A program made the position numbers and the translations under genes. From Bursaphelenchus xylophilus (Eukaryota; Nematoda; Chromadorea; Rhabditida; Aphelenchoididae), in NCBI GenBank assembly GCA_904066235.2, contig CAJFCV020000005.1, positions 7,621,501 through 7,685,500 of the forward strand: DNA of 64,000 bases. Reading direction: 5' to 3'. The notes beneath the pieces were generated by a model that was not told where the DNA came from, made no database searches, and worked only from the letters and a program-made list of their open reading frames with translations. Below, in pieces: positions 46,701 through 60,908 of the stretch. The stretch's first letter is position 1, and the number at the start of each line of letters is the position of its first letter.

Positions 46701-49700
46701 ATACAATTGGGTATTCTTTGTAGCGTGAGTGTAATACCGTAAAAACTATAACTTTTTTCTTAGGATTGATACTGTACGGTAGGCATTTGTGAATAGTAAC
46801 GGTAAGAATTGTTTATTTTTTGGGGTTCTCAGAAATATCGATAATAAAAAAAGTTGGTTAGTATGTAGAAATGGGAGCAAAGGTCATAGCAAATGGTGAG
46901 GCTAGTCATACGTTGGGGACACTTCGTTGCAGCGAAATGTCTCTAAATCATGATCGTATAGCAAAAAAAACAGCTCTGAATTTCTTCTAAATACCCTCCT
47001 AGCAGTGTAAATCACCTGCCATCCAATCATCCCTTCCAAAAAAAAAACACCCTTGGCCCTTAGGGGGTCATAATTCAACCCGCAACGACCAACTTCGGCG
47101 TGCATTGCAACCGCCGCCGCAGCCGCCGACCCAGGTAAGCCACGGACCTTTGCGGCGGGGCTGGTGGAAAGGAGAGGCTGCTGACCCCATGGTGCGTGTT
47201 AAACTGGGTCAACGAGCCCCCCACCGGTCGCGCGGTCGGAATGTTTTTGCAGGGCATTTCGGTTGTTATAGAAGGTCAATGTAACGAAGAATTCAAACTC
47301 AAGGATCGAGTTATTGGGGGCAGAATGTCAGGGAATACAGAGTGGGCAGCAACGGGGACGTAACGGGCAAAGAAAGGGCTTGTTTTAAATATTCAATTCT
47401 TCGACAATTTTTCTAAAAATTCCGCCTTTTTTCCTTCCCCGAAAGCCTTTTATATCATTAATATTTCTAAGAAAAAATCGTTGCAAATTAAATCGACAAC
47501 TCTCGAGACGGCTTTTGGCGGCTCGGTAATGCCCTGAGGACGGGCTGTTAAAAGCTGCCCATAAGCCCACGATTTTCGCCACTTCTTGCAAGGACTCCGA
47601 AGCTCCCCAAATCGCCCCGTTTACCGCGAAAGATACAATCTTCAGAAGGGCGTGATACGATCAGCAAAAACAAAACAAAACATTGTAATAAAAAAGAGGA
47701 TGGGGATCTGCGTTCGTTTTTTTGCAGTCGGTTGCCAGCGAGTCTATCCATCACCGACTGCGCCATGGGTGGGTGGGAAAATGGATGAAGACGAACGCCT
47801 GAGGTGTTGGAGGTGATTGTGCAAGATAGGAAGTTGAGTAAGCGAGTTGGCGAGCAAAAAGAAATAAGGAAGCCTTGAAAGACCGAAATCTGCAGTTTCA
47901 AAATGTTGGTTGGCAATCTCAGCGGCTTCTTCAAAGCGCAGGTTAGAATTCGTTAGATAGGCTTGCGGAGTCATGCAGGCGCTCTGTGGACAGTTTTATC
48001 TAAATCCGTTGCCTTAAAGCGTGAAATTTTTATGAAACTTCATGTACTTTAACCCCGTTATTGACTAAAAAATTTGAAATTCAGTTCAAAAATCAGTCCC
48101 CGCTCCCCTCCCCCTTCTGACCAACAAAATGACCCAAACCCAAAAACCACCGATCCCCCTGACCGCCCTGATGCTTAATGTGCTGCCCGCACGAAGCCAT
48201 AAAACCAACAGTAATTATTACAATACTATGCCTGTTACCCTGTAATCTGATGTGTTTTTGGTTCGGCTTGCAAACCATGGAATTAGAGTACTCCTCCGTC
48301 CATTTCCGTCGCCCTCCCTTCCCCCATTTTCGTCGCTCAAGTCCTGATCGCGTCGAAAAGTGGACACTTTAAAAAGACGTGCGCAAAAAATAAACGTGTC
48401 GCCTTTAAAGGTGAAAAAGTGGAGGAGAGGAAACTGGGTAACCCGGCTTGTAAGCATGGAAATTGCCTTTGCAAATAGTGGCGGGGTAATTACGGTAGGA
48501 CTCAAGTGGGGGTGGTAATGGGTAAATGTTGGGGGATGTTGGCGCTGTAGTTTATGTATTTGTTGTGAGAGGGAGGTGTTAAAACCGTTAAGAAATACTG
48601 GTCTTACGGAGCCAAAAACGGGGGATAATGTAGCTGATTTAGAAATTATTTTTTGAGAAAGTCTCAGGCGGAACATTTACCAATAAAGCTTTCTACTATG
48701 GTTCAGAAACCGAAAAAATCCAAGTTGAAAATTTTACATAATAAATAATCAAACAGTGTTTTGAATTATATAACATCCGCTTCCAGATGTTTTTGTAATT
48801 TTTTATTTATCAAAAAGTCTAAAAATCTTAAAAATTCACAAATTAAAAAAAGAACAAAAAATTCGTTGTTGAAATATGCTGAGTATGCTGTCACAATTCT
48901 TCAGCCACCTCTGCAACAGAAATCGATTGGAAGGTTGTTTTTCCAAAATCAAATTACCCATATTACCCACACACCTTCCCCAATTTCCGACTGACCCGCA
49001 GTGGACGGTACGAACGGAACAAATTCTCTCCGAACGGAGCGCATAAAACGCGTCAAGGCCGCGCCGAATAATGTATTTATAGGCAGCTGTCTCAATAAAT
49101 ATATAAACATCATTGGAAAAATATTATTTATGGGATCAATTGGGAGGAGTAGGACGAGTAACGAGTAAGTAAGTCCAAGTTAAGTAAAAGAGTGCCGTGA
49201 ATATGGTAAACACGACTTTATTTTTTGTTTAAAATATGATTTTGACATCGACGTAATCGTTTTTTTCCAAAATTTAACCAAAAAAGTGGGACGAAATGTC
49301 ATAAAAACAATTGGATTTTTTAAATCCAATTGCAGAGAGATTTTAAGAAGCCGCGTTTTCTCCATAGCCGTATAATTTCAAATGCTAAATTTTAAGTCAT
49401 ACAAAGTACTTCGTAAAACACTTACAACCGCCAAATACGTGCAACAGATTCCCCTGCCACCATCAAAGGACTACAAGGTTATATTACAATGTAGTGAGCG
49501 GCTACAATCACGGCTTGTACCCTCTGCTTTACAATGTAATCTCTGCTTTTACTGCCTTACCACCCGATTGTAAAGAATCGCAAACGGATCCCATATTTTA
49601 TACAGTTTTTTCTAAAATTTATGGACCCGAAATGAGTTAGAGTAGTAAGAGTAATCTGATGTAGTTAGCGAAACCAGTTCCAAGTTGGTTTGTCAAAATC

Positions 49701-52700
49701 GAACAAAAAAGCCTGCGAGAAGTCCGTGAATGGACATTGCGATCAATCAGTGAACGAGGGGGATCGAGAGTTCTAAGAAGGGTGATTTTTAAAGAGGAAC
49801 TTTGAATAAATTAGAATAAATTACAAAACCTAACATAAAATTTTTCAATTTTTGAATGCGATGGGTGCTAGGATTTCTTTTTTGATCAAGAAAATAAAAT
49901 TTACTCAATATTATCTCTACGGAGAGATAATGTTGTTGCACTTTTGAAATTTATAAAATTTTGGTCTAGGCAGATGCCGCCACTAACAAAACTAGGTCCG
50001 CTTTACGTTAAAATAAGACATCGGACACGGACATAATCGGATAAACTGTAGACGAGACATTGTTATAGCCTTTATTCCGTGTTTGTCGACATGTTACAAC
50101 TCTGCTTATTGTCGTTTTACTACCGGGATTTAAAAGCGTCTGCTTCAACACTTTTAAACATGCATTTTGAATTTTTTGTTAATTAGGATTTAAGGTGTGC
50201 CTAATACAATATGACGAGGTCATTTCCGAAGCCACTTATTATTCCGTCAAAGATACCTTCAAGTTTTTGCAGATATCCACAAGCCATAAATCAAGGGTTA
50301 TGAGCGCGAAACTAGACCGGCATAATTACAATACTGCGAAGGGAAGGATGACTCGAAAAGGATTATAAAATAACTTTACTAATATCATAATTACCGATTC
50401 TAATCCATTAACCTGTGAGTGTTAGCAGTCTGCGTGCAAGAGACAGGAGAGGAGACATGGCCATGAACAACGCGAATATGGGGATTACGGTAATTGGAAA
50501 CGTTTAATACGCAAAGGGATGGCGAAAATAAAAATTGCATTTTGAGAGTTTCGAACTTCAGATCGATGGTAAACGGGTTGCGGAAAGTTTAGATTATGTC
50601 ATATTTTATAAACTTGAAAGTGCTCAAATTATTTTAAAAAATATATCGTAATAATAGTTTAGCAAAAAATTTGTAAAACTCGAACTAAAAACCGATTTTT
50701 TGAAAATCTTCAGCCTAAAAATAGCAGTTCTGCGCGCAGCACTGTTGTAAGACTCTTTAGTCTGCCCACCCAAATAAAGAAACTGCATCCCAGAAATTTC
50801 ATCAGTTCCATATTGTGAGTGGTCATACATACATACTTACCATTAACTACATATATGTAAAAAATGTTTTTCCAAAGACCTAACAGTAGTGGTAACTCTG
50901 AGAATCTTTGCTTCTTGGAAGATGCAAATGTTATTGCCAAAATCTCGATTTCGCAATGAGTCATCAATTTTTCCGCCAATGAGACAGCTATTTTTACAGA
51001 AATAACTTCAAATTTAGCCATGTTATTTCAAAATTATAGTAAATAAAAAATAAATGGCCAAGGTTTTTAGAGGAAAATTAATAATGTCTCAATCCGATAA
51101 ACTTTTGTCTTCCCTTACAATATTCCAGATCCCCCCTCCAAATCCCCACCTCAAAACCCCATTGCTTGACCCATTTCCCTCGCCCCACAGAAGCCCCTCT
51201 TATTACGCAAAAAACAATCATCTGCGGCGATGTTACTTGTACCAAACTAATTTCCAATTAGCATTCTTTTCGCCCCCCAAAGAATGCATTATAATAGAAG
51301 TGCACTGAGCTAAGAAAAATCTTTTTCCAAACGCGCCTTCAAACCGGATCTGCGTCGGCTAAACGAAGATTTTTTTCTAGAAATAATAAAACCAGAGGGA
51401 AGAACGCCGAATTAGTAGTTGTTGAACAAGTAAAGCGAGTAAACGACGCATTCCAGGCTAGCAGGTCACCAGAGGGAGGATCGACTGAAAATACAAAGTT
51501 TGATCGATGCGAATGAATAAAACTGATGGCAAAATAAATATATACCCGAAAGGATGTGATGACGCGAACGCGGAGGAGGGTTAGCGGAAGTTGAAAAACA
51601 AGCAAATCTTTACCGTGTGGGGGCAATGCCCACGTAGAATTAACGACAGACGCTACGCATACGGATACTGACGCAAAACTTTCAAAATCAAAATTTTAAA
51701 AGTTTGATCTTTTTAGATGTTAATTTTTCGTTTCTTTTATTCAAAAGAAAGAAATTTTTCGTACTTTCTTTACAACTGCCCTTACAGTATCCTGACAATT
51801 GGGTTGTTGGAATGAAGAAAGTGAACCTAAAAAATTGTATTCGGCCATAACTTTGTGAATATCTCTCTAAATAAATTTATTCTTCGAATAATTTTTTCCA
51901 AAGAACCCCTGCGCAGAATGGTTGCCTTTTTGTCACAAAAATCGATCCTAAAATATTTACAGTCGCACCTAGCACGAGACAAAGCGATGAATCTCGCTTA
52001 TCGCGAGAAACATTCTAATCTCAATGTGGTGTTAAAATCTGCATATATCTCATTCATCATTTCCTCTCCGAAGCTTGACTAAAACCCATCTGTAATTCCC
52101 GTTTTTGGCCGCATTAAAAACTAGCCAATCATCATATGCACAAACTAAAGCACGCAAATAACAATGCTACCTGAGAATCCCTACACTCCCTGTAATTGCA
52201 CGTCTTGTAAAGCGGATTTTATATCTGACAAAGTACCGAAATACATTTAACGGAGATCTTTGGAACTTGTCTTGTTCTTCTAAAAGGCGTTGAAATCTGA
52301 CTACAATTGGATATTCATAGATTTGAAGTGCCAACTTTTTGTGTTAAATAAATTTTGCAATTTTAGTTTCAATTGTCATGCAATCATAAGGCAATAAAAA
52401 ATAAAAGTTTAATTGTACAACCTCATCATTTTGTTCTAGATTCTAGCTTCAAATAAAGGTTTAAGGAGCTGAAATCTTGTCCAAATTATTGTGACATGAA
52501 ATATTGTGGATGGCTTTGTAACATTCGGCTCTCCAAAGAAAGAAGCCGTATTATCACGTATCTACATATTCTGGAAATCCTCTTTCTACAGACCTTTTAT
52601 AATAGCAGATCATGACGAGTGGGTGCTGTAAGATGAAACGGAAGCAGAAATAATGGTATCAAAGTAATTAGATAACATTCTATTGCAAAGGTAAGGTAAC

Positions 52701-55700
52701 TTTTAGGCTCGGTAAATTTAAGGTAACTTTTAAAGTGTGAGCCAGGAAGCCCGCATATGTTCGGAAAATCATACTCTAACTTTGAGCCAGCTTTCATCCA
52801 ATTAAGTTTGTCTCACGTCACTTATTAAATGATTTTTGAAGTTTGCCGGTTCTGGAGCCAAAAATTAACAAAAGCTGGTCAAGTTTTGTAAGTCTCCTTT
52901 CCTTTATGTCGCCTCAGGCTAAGATCTGTTAAGCGTTGCATGCGAGCGATTGAAGGATCGTGCTATATGTATAAAAACTTTGCTAGCATCTGTTCGTACA
53001 GTCAAGAAAAAAATAAAGAGCAAGCGATGGTAAGACTAGATATAAGCTTGCAAGTTTCTATCTGTACCGCTAACCGTATCCACCACTATTTATAGATAAC
53101 CGAGAGGATAAAAGTACAATCCGTTCTGTCATTTCAAGTGTGTGCCCTGTGCCTCTGGTGTAAACTATTTTGTACTGTAAGTCCCACAAATTTCCAGTAG
53201 ACCCTCCAACCCATCGATGCAGTTTTTGGTTAATCCCGCGTGTCGTGCGTAACCGAACGCAATCTCGGAATCCTTAATCCCGTTAATTACATTATTCGTT
53301 GTGAATCCCCAGGCAGCCGAATAATTAACGCTACAACTCAAGTATGCAACGCAGAAACGCCGGCGGGCATCTAAACGCCTGAGCCCATCGGATTATGACC
53401 GGAAAATGTTTTCTTTTTCACCGGATGTTATTCCAGTCAGCTTCGAGTCCGCAGGTTGCAGCAAAACAGCGGCCAAAAATAATTTTGTAATTGTAGTAAT
53501 AGTTGGGGGCTGTAAACCGATTTAGGCCGGTGAATGTAAACATTCACCCACTTCCTCGATTACGGTAGAACCGGCGTACAATCCCATCCTGTAAATTCAT
53601 CTATGCGCATGTATATTTACAAGGGCCAATTAGGGGTTGTAGCTGGCTCTTTAGGCTACAATTTAGGGAGCCCACTTGACATAACGCGTAATATAGGCTT
53701 GTGAGGAGGATGTTGTAGTTGTTCAGGAAATGTGATGCACCTGAAACAAGTTTAGCGGGAATTGCTAATTCGAGAAATCTATTTCATAGCAAGGGAAATA
53801 GCTTGAGCAATAAACAGGCAAAGAATCTACATCTGTTTGTCATAAAATCAAAGTTTGTATTCGCTGTAAAATGAAGAAAACTTTATTGGCGTAAGATCAC
53901 TGTTCTTTAGCCCTTACTCAACTCTTCCCAACCCTCTAAAAAGATGACACCTTTCCAAAAAATATCTTTTCAGCCCCACCTTGACATTAAACTTGTGTCC
54001 AATTCAAATCGAACCCAAATGCAAATTAGTCCCAGCACCGTCCCAACGCCCGCTTTTGCGCGTCTAATTTTCCCATTGCCCGAATTATTCAGATTTTTTT
54101 CTTTTGTAATTTGATTGAATCAGCGCCGTAAAAAGGGCAAAACACGCATTCCGAGACCGCAAAATCCAAAAAACTTTTTCAAAAACCCCCTTTTCGACGT
54201 CAAATCCCCTTCAAACCCCCGAGGCGGTTTGGTTCAGAGGTTTTGTGGAGCGGGCAATGACCCCTTCAGAAGCGCAACGAACTCCAAATCAGAGCGAGAC
54301 GATCATCTTTGTAGCCACACTAACGAAAACTTTTGCTGCAGCCATACAGGGATGTGTAATGCTGCGTACATTACGCAAGAGGGCTATTCGCACGTACCTG
54401 GGTTGTTAGCTGTAGAATACAATGTTGGCCGGTTCAAGTGAACAACCGCCTGTACATATTGCTAGCACAAGACGGGTAGAATCTTTTGGAGGCTAGGATG
54501 CAAACACAAATTTGAGTAAGTTTTAATAAGAGTACTGTAATCACATAGATTGCATTTTTATTTTTGGGAATAAACCAAAAAAACGCGTATTTATTTAGCG
54601 GTTTGCCTATGCTATTAGTTACAATTTTGTACAGTAACGCACAAAACATAACTTGTACACAAAATGTAAAAAAACCCTCCAGAACCTCTTATAAAAATCC
54701 AAACCTTATAAAAATCCCAATTCACCGACAATGTGAAACATGTCGTTGACGACCTTATCATCATCCGCTGACCCTTTCTTTAATTAAAAACCAATTTAAG
54801 AAGTGGATTAAATTCATCGACGAAGGCACAGACACAAACAGCGGTAGCGAAGAGGTAAATTACACAGTTATGTAACGGATTATGTGGAGCCCCAACTTTT
54901 GAATTATTAAACCGGATAAACACAGAAATTATAAATGTTAATCGCCGAGTTCAGGTATACTTCTTGTAGTCGAAAAATCTTGGGAATAGAATATGAGTTA
55001 ATAATTGATTACGTAATATATTCACGGTAAGTTTTAAACAATGTCAAGAGCTGTCTGGAGACATTAATGGGGATGTAAATCCGACACCTGGACTACGGGG
55101 ATAAGCCGAGGACAGGGCAGGGTTAAAAATTAAGAACATAGCAAAGGCTGGGACAAACGTTGTAAACCGATGTAAATTATGTTACTATGTCAAAGAACAC
55201 TTTTACAAAGAAATTAAAAACAAAAACATTGCTTTCTGCCCTTTGCAGTTTTAGTTTGCGCCAAAAATGACATGTTGCCAATCAATAGATGTTGAGTCAA
55301 AAAATATCTTGGGGGACAACTTTTTTACCCATGAGATGTTTCATGCCATGTCAAGGTTTCCGTAAAGTGCTGACTCAAAGTCTCTTGGATGCTATTTAAA
55401 GACATCGTTTTTCCCTGCGCTACGTTACTAGTAATTCCAGATCCCCTACGAGGTCCGGAGTACTTGCAAACTCTAATCAACCAAAGTGGAAAAGTAATTG
55501 TTTGGATACGGTCAACCTGTAGTCCGCGGCACGTTGGTACCCTTTGTACATTACATAGGACCTTATAGCCATGACAGGTTGAGACTACATCGCCCTTTGC
55601 TCCTAATCTTTGAACCCACCCAACAAAGGATCAAGATCACCACGAATTCGAGATAAGTGATCCCGAATAATTGTGATGGATTAATAATTCGAGAACCGCT

Positions 55701-58700
55701 TGACTCTCGATTCCGGGAATCTGCACAGTGCTTCAGCAACTGGTTCTTCGCGCGACCGTCAAATCTCGGAGCGTCAAAAGTCCATAAACGAAGGTGGTGG
55801 GAGCAAACAAAGTTTAGCCCCATAAAACCCGACGGACTTCCTGGATTTCGCGGGATAACGTGTCGATTTACGGGAGGAATGAGTCAAATATCTAGCTACA
55901 AAATTATTTGGGAATGCAATTAGCAGGATGCAGCTTGTACATATAGGTGTTCGCTTGTGACAGTGGGAAAAATTAATCTCAGCGACACTGGAAAAAAATA
56001 CAAGGGGACACTGGGGCGTAAATACGATCAATGATATAGCAGGGAAAGCCTTGAAAGTTCACTTGTAGAATTCAATTAAGTCAGACACAAATTGGGTTAG
56101 AATGTTTTAAAATTTTTATTTTTATTTGCAAAATTTTCAACTTGCGCTCTTAAGAAACTACGGAGGTTTTCAGGCAGAATGGGCAAAAATAACAGCTCGT
56201 TGGACAAAACTTTCAAAACAAACACAAATGTATGCTTGTAAAACTTAAAATTCACCAAAAAAGAAATTTCCCTCTCCTTATCTGACTATTGCAAGGCTTT
56301 TACACTACCGCAAACCCGGCCCAGACTTCGCTATTATATATAAATATTTCTGAGCTCCCACCTGATCCTTGTCCATCAGAAGCTCCAACTTTAATACCCT
56401 TAACTCCATCAGCTAATCACCCCTTCAAAAGATTTCTTCCGAGAACCGAGGACCCTTGGAAACCGAGATTTACCGTGCAAGATTGCTGGTTGATCTTTCG
56501 CTTTCTCACGTAGCAACGAGACAAGTTACAGTAACTGTTGTAAAACTTTCTGCGGTCGCTAATCCCGCTCTTAATCCAGCTAATTTTTTTGTTTTTATTG
56601 CGTCGTAATATCCTGACACCTTTTCGTGAGATTGTAAACATCCTCGAGTGTAATTAATCCGCTCAGGCGGTGCGGGTTAATACCTGGGAGATTTGGAGAC
56701 AATGAAAAGATTGTCTAAAACACGATGTAAAACACAAAAATTTGATGGCTAATGCAAGGTGCCAAGAACGCCAAGCCTCCGTCTTACAGTAGGCACCGGA
56801 GACAACCTGCTGACTTCACAAATCCGGGATGATTAGGGTCTAATAATACATACATACATGGAAACCCACCGTCTCTAATCTTTAACACCGATTCTAGACC
56901 TGGTTGTTTCCTGTTTGCCAGCACGGTTGTCGCTCCGTTTAAACGCAGTTACAATCCGGAACAAGAAATTTGCAGATACAGGTGTTAAAAGATGAGAAAC
57001 GCAGGATTACATTCGCATGGATAAATAATACCGTAGGAAGCGGAACAGGAAAAGGAGCAAAAAAATGGGGAAAATTTGAGAAAAATCAGCTGATTGGAAT
57101 TTTTGGTGAAGCTACATTTGCAATGTATTGCAATGGTGCTCCCGAGTCTTTTACTCAACCCGTATGTCTTCAATCCCTTTAATCTGTCGTCCAACCGGGC
57201 TGCTGCAAATACCGGTTTGCCTGTGTGTAAAGCGCAAAATTTTTACTGTCCAGAACCTCCAAGACTGCCATACTTGACATCCATACCGATTATCCGTATC
57301 TCGTTTCTAGGCTGAATTAAATCCCGACGATTTAGCGACGTACTTTTGAATGCATGTGATTGGATTAGACGGTACAAGTAAACAGCGGTGCAACTAGACA
57401 TATACGTCGACTAATCCCTCTGTTTAATTATATTTTAGCTTAGACTGTTCGTTCCGTGAATTACGAAACTATAATTTTTTGTCAGAAGGTGAGGGTTTGA
57501 GGAATAAAATAGTAAAGGCGGAAGGGACGATAATAATACCGTAACAGACGTTTCTAACAAAACGTTGAAACGCATGAGAGAATTTATCAGTCTGCTCCTC
57601 ATTTTTAAAACTTCTAATCTACAAAGAAGACACCCTCCACGGCAACCCGAAGTGTTTCCTGGCTCCTTTCGACACTTCGCCCATTTTGTATCGGAAATGT
57701 CACAAAAGAATCTTTCGTGGGATTTCGCGACCAAAAAATATTTTTCTCGTAATTATTTTATTTCTTTTGTCAATTCTGACACTTCGTTTGGACGAAACTC
57801 AAAAGTGGGCGGGAAACATTTTTTTTTTTTAGCGTTGCCGTGCCCTGGGCTTGCGCTTCGCTGAAACGACTAATTTTGAAAATCTGGAGAAAATCGATGA
57901 CTTGTCCATGTTCAGCTTCAGCCAAAGTATTATTGGGCAACGCCGCGTTTCCACAGAGAACATGTATGTTGCCTATTCGTTGGCAAAAACCGCGGAATAT
58001 CTTGCTGTCAGGTGCCGCTAAAAAACGCAAGCCTAATTTTTTCAGGATTTTATATGTCCCCGAAGCACTATATTTGTGCAAAATATATAGAAAATTGCAT
58101 TTCTAGCGCTTCCTCTGTAAATAAAGCGTTGATTTCCTGAAATCCTCTAGCCCAGACTTTAACAAAACTTGAAGAAAAATAAAATTTAAGAACTTTTCGA
58201 GGAAGTATACCCTTCTGACAGGCATCGCGTTCTGTAAAAAGACCCCTCCAACTGCATGATGTAACCTTACAATCTTACCGCTCTACTCTCTCATTTATAC
58301 AACCCGGTAATTGCCCGATAGATAACACGACCTAATCGCGAGATCATAAAAGCGAAGAAGAACGGGGTTAATTGTGATAAGGGTGAAAAAACAAAAGCAA
58401 ATACAATATACACCCCTATCATATCTATTTTGGGTTTAAAAACAAAGTTTCCGAATAAAAAATATTGCAAGTTGTATTTTTTTGCGAGCAACCGGTGATA
58501 AGAAACGGCTACCCTGAGGGGTTTTGAAGTAAAGAATCTCTCAAAGTACTCGTCAAGCTCAAAACCAATATTCTGTAGAATAAAATCTTCACTTGTTATG
58601 CGAGTTTTTGCAGAAACTTTTATTTGTTTGTCTACTTGACTCAAGGGTCTTCCAGCAACAAGCACGCTATAATTTGTGGTTTAAAAAATGCTGGATTAGC

Positions 58701-60908
58701 AAAAGTGAAAGATCATGGTGTTTATGTGGAGAGGCCTTGGTCTCTTGAAACGACAAAAAATATATGGAAGAGTCATGGACAACGGAAGTTGCGACGGACA
58801 AGGGTGACAAAGAAAGAACATCAGATTGGAATATAAAGTGATACAAGTAGACTCCATATCCGAAACGGTGAGCTAAAATTTCTACGTGAGGATGTCTTGA
58901 ATTCAGACATCTTTTTGTTGGCCGCTCCACATGAAATGGCCCAAAATCAACTTTTGCGCACTTCTTGATGCTAAAAACAACTATCCGTCCCAAAAAGGGG
59001 AGGTCGTTACTTTGACCAAGTTTCATCATGACCTCAAAACACCTTAATTTCGTTTAGGAATTACAAAAGCCACAGCGTTTCGGTGAAACAATGATTGTTG
59101 TTTGCAAATACTGATAACGTAATCTTGAGCAAGTTCCCCAAGTTTACAACAAACCTATCCCAAATAAGCCATTCTCAAATCCTGTTTATATGTTATATGG
59201 TAGGCTAAATCAATAACAAAAACTCAATAGTATTAATTGTTTTTATTATAAAACAGCGGCATGTGGTAGCAAATTTACACTTTGTGCGATTTCAAAACTT
59301 TGACCTTAAAAAGTGTTCTTTTGAACACTGTAAACTACTGATATTCACAAGAAAGGAAGCGTGAAAATCACGTTCGGAATCTTCGTCGCCTTATAAATAA
59401 AAAGAAGATAAAATAAAAAAGAGATAGGACAAGATCCCCTGCGGGCCTTGACTTCAGCCCCGTTTCCTGTTACTTTTTGTCGCCCTGATCTTGCGATGTT
59501 TGCGTAAACTAAACAAAAAACAAAACGAGGATATCGAATATTCAGATCGTCTCCGGGTGCATCTTGGTATGCAACGTTTTACGTTAAAAGCGACTTCAAA
59601 GTTTTATGGATGTTATCAGGACACTGTTTGCAAGATGATGACCGTTGATCTTGGGAAGGAAAAGAGAGCTTTGTTTCTGTGTTTTTCTAGTCACTTGCAA
59701 AGGTGGAGTAAGAATTTTTCTTAATAAATTAGTAATTTTGATTACCGCAGATCTTATACAATCCCGTCGAGTCAAAGAATGGATTTACACTTCCTAAAAA
59801 GCGTAAAGAAAGAGCCTTCGGGTTTCAGAGATATTCAAACATCCTTGATGCTCCACAAAATTCTGTCAGACGATAAGAAGAAATTTCTGGCATTACCATA
59901 AAGTTCACAAATAACTTTGAAGGAGTTTAATGTCTTGTAGAAACACTGTTCCTTTACGCATTGGACAAAGTTGCCAACTTCACGCAATAAAATCGAAACT
60001 CATTTTAGCGTGAGGGAGAAATTAATAAATCCTCGTCTGCGGGCAACAAATTGAAACCAGCTCCTGTACCCCGAATTGTGCGGACCACCAAGATTACTCG
60101 TTCTAGAAGGGTTTTGTTAGTGCCGCGACTCCTGCGGGCAAACATCTTCTGCTATCAGGTATAATGAAATTTTGCATTGACAAATCGTTGGTACACTTCT
60201 TGTTGTAAGAAAACTTTGGCTATTCCCAATTGTGTCCACAGAATCTTCGTGGCTCTTTGATTTATAATATTATAGCTGCACGCGGTTTTGTTATGCGGAG
60301 GTTCATTCTACATAGTCGAAAAAGGGCACTTGAGTCGTTCACAATTCCGATGGGTGTTTTTTAGCACAGTAATTTTGTCTGTAAATTGCATTACAGAGAT
60401 ATCTCCGCTTAACCTTCTGTGGTATTTTGAGATTTTTGAGTAATCAATCTTGTTTATTGTAAAATATCCCCGTTTTTAATGTAAATTAATTACTCCAGGA
60501 AATCTAATACCCTTAATAATCTTGTTATGGCCGTTAAATTTGTTTAAATTTTATATGGGTCCAATCCCAGTAATCCAAAACAAACCCCGTATTCTAATTT
60601 TGTTTCTCTTACACAACAAATTGTTGTTGCAGTAATCATGTATTCGTTGCAGACAGCGATGTAATTCCATCCAAATGTCCCTTTAAATAGTCACATTCCA
60701 GGTTTCTCTTCCGTGCCCTGCGGACATTAGTCTCGCTTCTGACATCACAAGAAAATAGCACTTTATTCCTGCGACCGCAGCGGGTCGGGCTTCAAATGTA
60801 CAATAACTTATTACAACTATGAGGGTAACGAAAATCTCCCTTTCAAGAGAAATATGCAAATTTATTCATGTTTGGCGGATTCCGTTGGCCTCGACCCCGA
60901 GTTTGGTG
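43725..60908. other. 17 kb gene-poor region upstream of the zinc-finger gene
   Basis: I find no convincing protein gene. Open frames here are short, lack clean splice partners and show low-complexity or unbalanced composition. It may be a long promoter/enhancer region or a large 5' intron of the zinc-finger gene. Features visible are a GC-rich block near 47.05-47.25 kb, scattered TACCGTA/TACGGTA words, and pyrimidine-rich tracts (48.1-48.35 kb and 51.1-51.2 kb). Distant coding genes on the plus strand cannot be excluded, for example the weak frames at 57.6-58.1 kb. Confidence 0.5.
47040..47260. promoter_or_regulatory. GC-rich block with a strong splice donor, possible noncoding first exon or promoter
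   Basis: In an AT-rich surrounding, this block contains GCAACCGCCGCCGCAGCCGC followed by ACCCAG-GTAAGC, an ideal donor on the plus strand. It continues GC-rich to about 47240. It might be a plus-strand first exon, or the promoter of a minus-strand leader exon of the zinc-finger gene. I cannot decide. Confidence 0.3.

Noticed and set aside
54115..54441. A 108-codon plus-strand frame with basic N-terminus
   Set aside because: No splice partners, no family resemblance and biased composition in a noncoding region.
57435..58106. Overlapping frames on both strands near 57.6-58.1 kb
   Set aside because: Both strands are open over the same stretch and no domain is recognisable, so coding cannot be supported. 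A decayed repeat remains possible.
58291..59029. Minus- and plus-strand frames suggesting a possible transposase HTH fragment
   Set aside because: The resemblance (a YVERPWSLETTKNIW stretch) is too weak and has no TIRs or catalytic motifs around it.
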